This document shows, one piece after another, positions 5,218-6,415 of a DNA stretch of 6,415 nt. The stretch is from an uncultured Collinsella sp. (GTDB lineage: Bacteria; Actinomycetota; Coriobacteriia; Coriobacteriales; Coriobacteriaceae), in the NCBI GenBank assembly GCA_958346165.1, contig CATVQO010000080.1, positions 1-6,415 on the forward strand. Reading direction: 5' to 3'. Below the pieces are notes generated by a model that saw only the letters and a list, made by a program, of their open reading frames with translations, was not told where the DNA came from and did not search any database. Numbering within the stretch: the stretch's first letter is position 1; the number at the start of each line of letters is the position of its first letter. The position numbers were made by a program, and so were the translations under genes.

Positions 5218-6363
5218 CTAGAGCACCTCCGTGTAGCTGCCAAAGTAGGTAAAGCTCTCGCACACGTCGTCGATGGAATCGAGCAGGTCGTCGAGTGCCT
5301 TGCTGCCAAAGGGGCAGTCCAGGTCAAAGTAGAACATAAACTCAAAGTCGTGCCCGGGGATGGGACGGCTCTCGAGTTTGATGAGGTTGATGTTGAGCGC
5401 GTAGAAGCGCTCGAGCACGCGGTAGAGGGCGCCCGGCTCGTTGGCCGTGGTGATCATGAGCGAGGTGCGGTTGGCGCCGGGGTAGACGCGCGGCTCGCGG
5501 CTGATGACGACAAAGCGCGTGTAGTTGTTGTCCGAGTCCTGGATGTTGGATTCCAACACCTCCATACCATACAGCGCGGCACAGCTGCGCGAGGCGATAG
5601 CGGCGACATCGGTACGCTCGGAGCTGGCGACCATCTCGGCCGACATGGCCGTGTTAGGGTACTTGGTGGCGTGCAGGTCGTGGGACTCGATAAAGCTAGC
5701 GCACTGCGCGATGGCCTGACCGTGGCTGTAGACCTCGCGTATGTCCGCGAGCTTGGTGCCGGGCTTGACGAGCAAGTTGTGGTCGATCTTGAGGCGAAGC
5801 GAGCGCACGATGTGGAAGTCGAACTGGGCGAGCAGGTCGTAGACGGCGTTGACCGAGCCGGCGGTGGAGTTCTCGATGGGCAGCACGCCAAACTCGCAGA
5901 ACCCGTCGCGTACGGCGCGCATGACGCCCTCGAAGGTCTCGAAGAACGCAATATCCGGCACGTCGAAGAGCTTGCACGCGGCTATCTGACTATAGGCACC
6001 TTCCACGCCCTGGCAGGCAACGGTGGCCGTTTGAGGGAAGGGCGTGTCGGAGGCTGCAGCCGTGGCGTGTGCCTTTTGCGAGACGGTGATGCCCTTGAGC
6101 TCGTTGATGTAGCGCTGCTGCTCGGCCTTGCTCATGCTCATGAGGAGGCGGAACAGGGTGATGGTCTGCGCCTCGTAGCGCTCGGGCGCGCGGCTGGCGA
6201 GATTGTTGAGCTTGGAGCGCTCACGGGCGGGGTCGAAGACGGCCTTGCCCATCTCGATTTTTGACTTGGCGACCTCGGTGGCAATGTCCATACGCTCGAC
6301 AAAGCTGTTGAGGAGCGTGGTGTCGATGCCATCGATGGCTTGGCGAATATCGGCAAGGTCCAT
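5218..6363 (-). CDS. pheA: Bifunctional chorismate mutase / prephenate dehydratase (P-protein) with ACT domain
   Basis: This 381-residue cytoplasmic enzyme converts chorismate to prephenate and then phenylpyruvate, the precursor of phenylalanine. Residues 1 to about 90 are an AroQ-class chorismate mutase with the usual active-site residues: R7, R24, K35, D44, R47, E48 and, in SMSKAEQ, S78 and Q82. A linker of about 20 residues follows. The prephenate dehydratase domain spans about 113-290: GVEGAYSQ (119-126), LPIENSTAGSV (161-171), YSHGQAIAQC (212-221), NTAMSAEMVA (237-246) and the catalytic TRF motif (282-284). The ACT domain (about 300-375) carries PGALYRVL (310-317) and ESRP (331-334), the motifs linked to phenylalanine binding, so feedback inhibition is expected. 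Length is close to the classical P-protein. The ATG is preceded by GAAAGGGG. It is the first gene of the operon within the window; a further gene may lie upstream, beyond the right edge. Confidence 0.96.
   Translation of the reverse strand: MDLADIRQAIDGIDTTLLNSFVERMDIATEVAKSKIEMGKAVFDPARERSKLNNLASRAPERYEAQTITLFRLLMSMSKAEQQRYINELKGITVSQKAHATAAASDTPFPQTATVACQGVEGAYSQIAACKLFDVPDIAFFETFEGVMRAVRDGFCEFGVLPIENSTAGSVNAVYDLLAQFDFHIVRSLRLKIDHNLLVKPGTKLADIREVYSHGQAIAQCASFIESHDLHATKYPNTAMSAEMVASSERTDVAAIASRSCAALYGMEVLESNIQDSDNNYTRFVVISREPRVYPGANRTSLMITTANEPGALYRVLERFYALNINLIKLESRPIPGHDFEFMFYFDLDCPFGSKALDDLLDSIDDVCESFTYFGSYTEVL
5224..5230 (-). promoter_or_regulatory. Strong ribosome binding site for aroEK inside the pheA 3' end
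   Basis: On the minus strand this reads GGAGGTG, six bases before the aroEK ATG. It encodes part of the last residues of PheA (TEVL). The pheA stop TAG and the aroEK ATG are contiguous, so ribosomes finishing pheA can start aroEK at once, implying translational coupling. Confidence 0.82.
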
Positions 6364-6415
6364 AGGGACCCCTTTCGTGAATGGTTGCCTGGGGTAGTTA
6401 ATTTGGGACGGGGCT

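Noticed and set aside
5161..6264. Long plus-strand open frame (367 codons) opposite pheA
   Set aside because: It lies entirely antisense to pheA, whose domains and motifs are unmistakable. Its composition is rich in Val, Gly, Ala, Asp and His, as expected from reverse reading of GC-rich codons, and it has no family motif.
1..6415. Mobile elements, CRISPR arrays, prophage or defence genes
   Set aside because: No transposase, integrase, repeat-spacer pattern, flanking target-site duplication or defence-type domain was found on either strand. The tRNA gene is not followed by an integrase or a visible attachment-site repeat within the window.

Overview
The window reads as a chromosomal stretch of a moderately GC-rich Gram-positive actinobacterium, most likely a gut Coriobacteriia member such as Collinsella. 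This is inferred from codon use, GTG starts with strong Shine-Dalgarno sites, the gene style and a dispersed-looking palindrome. No marker gene proves the taxon. It holds six protein genes (one cut by the left edge), one tRNA gene and several clear hairpins. Gene density is high and no gap exceeds about 160 bases.

Left half (1-3229), cell-surface polysaccharide block. The 3' end of an rmlD-type dTDP-4-dehydrorhamnose reductase gene (+) converges on a GT2 polyprenyl-phosphate glycosyltransferase gene of the GtrB/DPM1 type (-), with a perfect 13-bp bidirectional terminator between them. The glycosyltransferase gene is divergent from a two-gene operon (+) that encodes an ABC-2 polysaccharide exporter, permease (Wzm type) and ATPase (Wzt type). 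The divergent spacer carries two opposed TATACT -10 boxes. Together the genes suggest a rhamnose-containing wall polysaccharide that is built on a lipid carrier in the cytoplasm, exported by Wzm/Wzt and possibly decorated with sugars from a lipid-phosphate donor.

Middle (3230-3402). A tRNA-Arg(UCU) gene with encoded CCA follows the ATPase gene. It has a TATAAT box just after the ATPase stop codon and an intrinsic terminator just behind it.

Right half (3465-6363), aromatic amino acid block on the minus strand. Transcription order is pheA (chorismate mutase/prephenate dehydratase/ACT), then a fused aroE-aroK (shikimate dehydrogenase plus shikimate kinase), then aroQ (type II 3-dehydroquinase). 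PheA and AroEK abut with no spacer, while a perfect 15-bp palindrome separates aroEK from aroQ. AroQ, AroE and AroK are shikimate steps 3, 4 and 5; PheA takes the end product chorismate to phenylpyruvate and its ACT domain should sense phenylalanine.

I see no phage, transposase, CRISPR, defence or toxin-antitoxin genes. The region is mostly housekeeping and surface-glycan biology. The points most worth a second look are the AroE-AroK fusion, the palindrome inside the aro operon and the arrangement of the glycan export genes.
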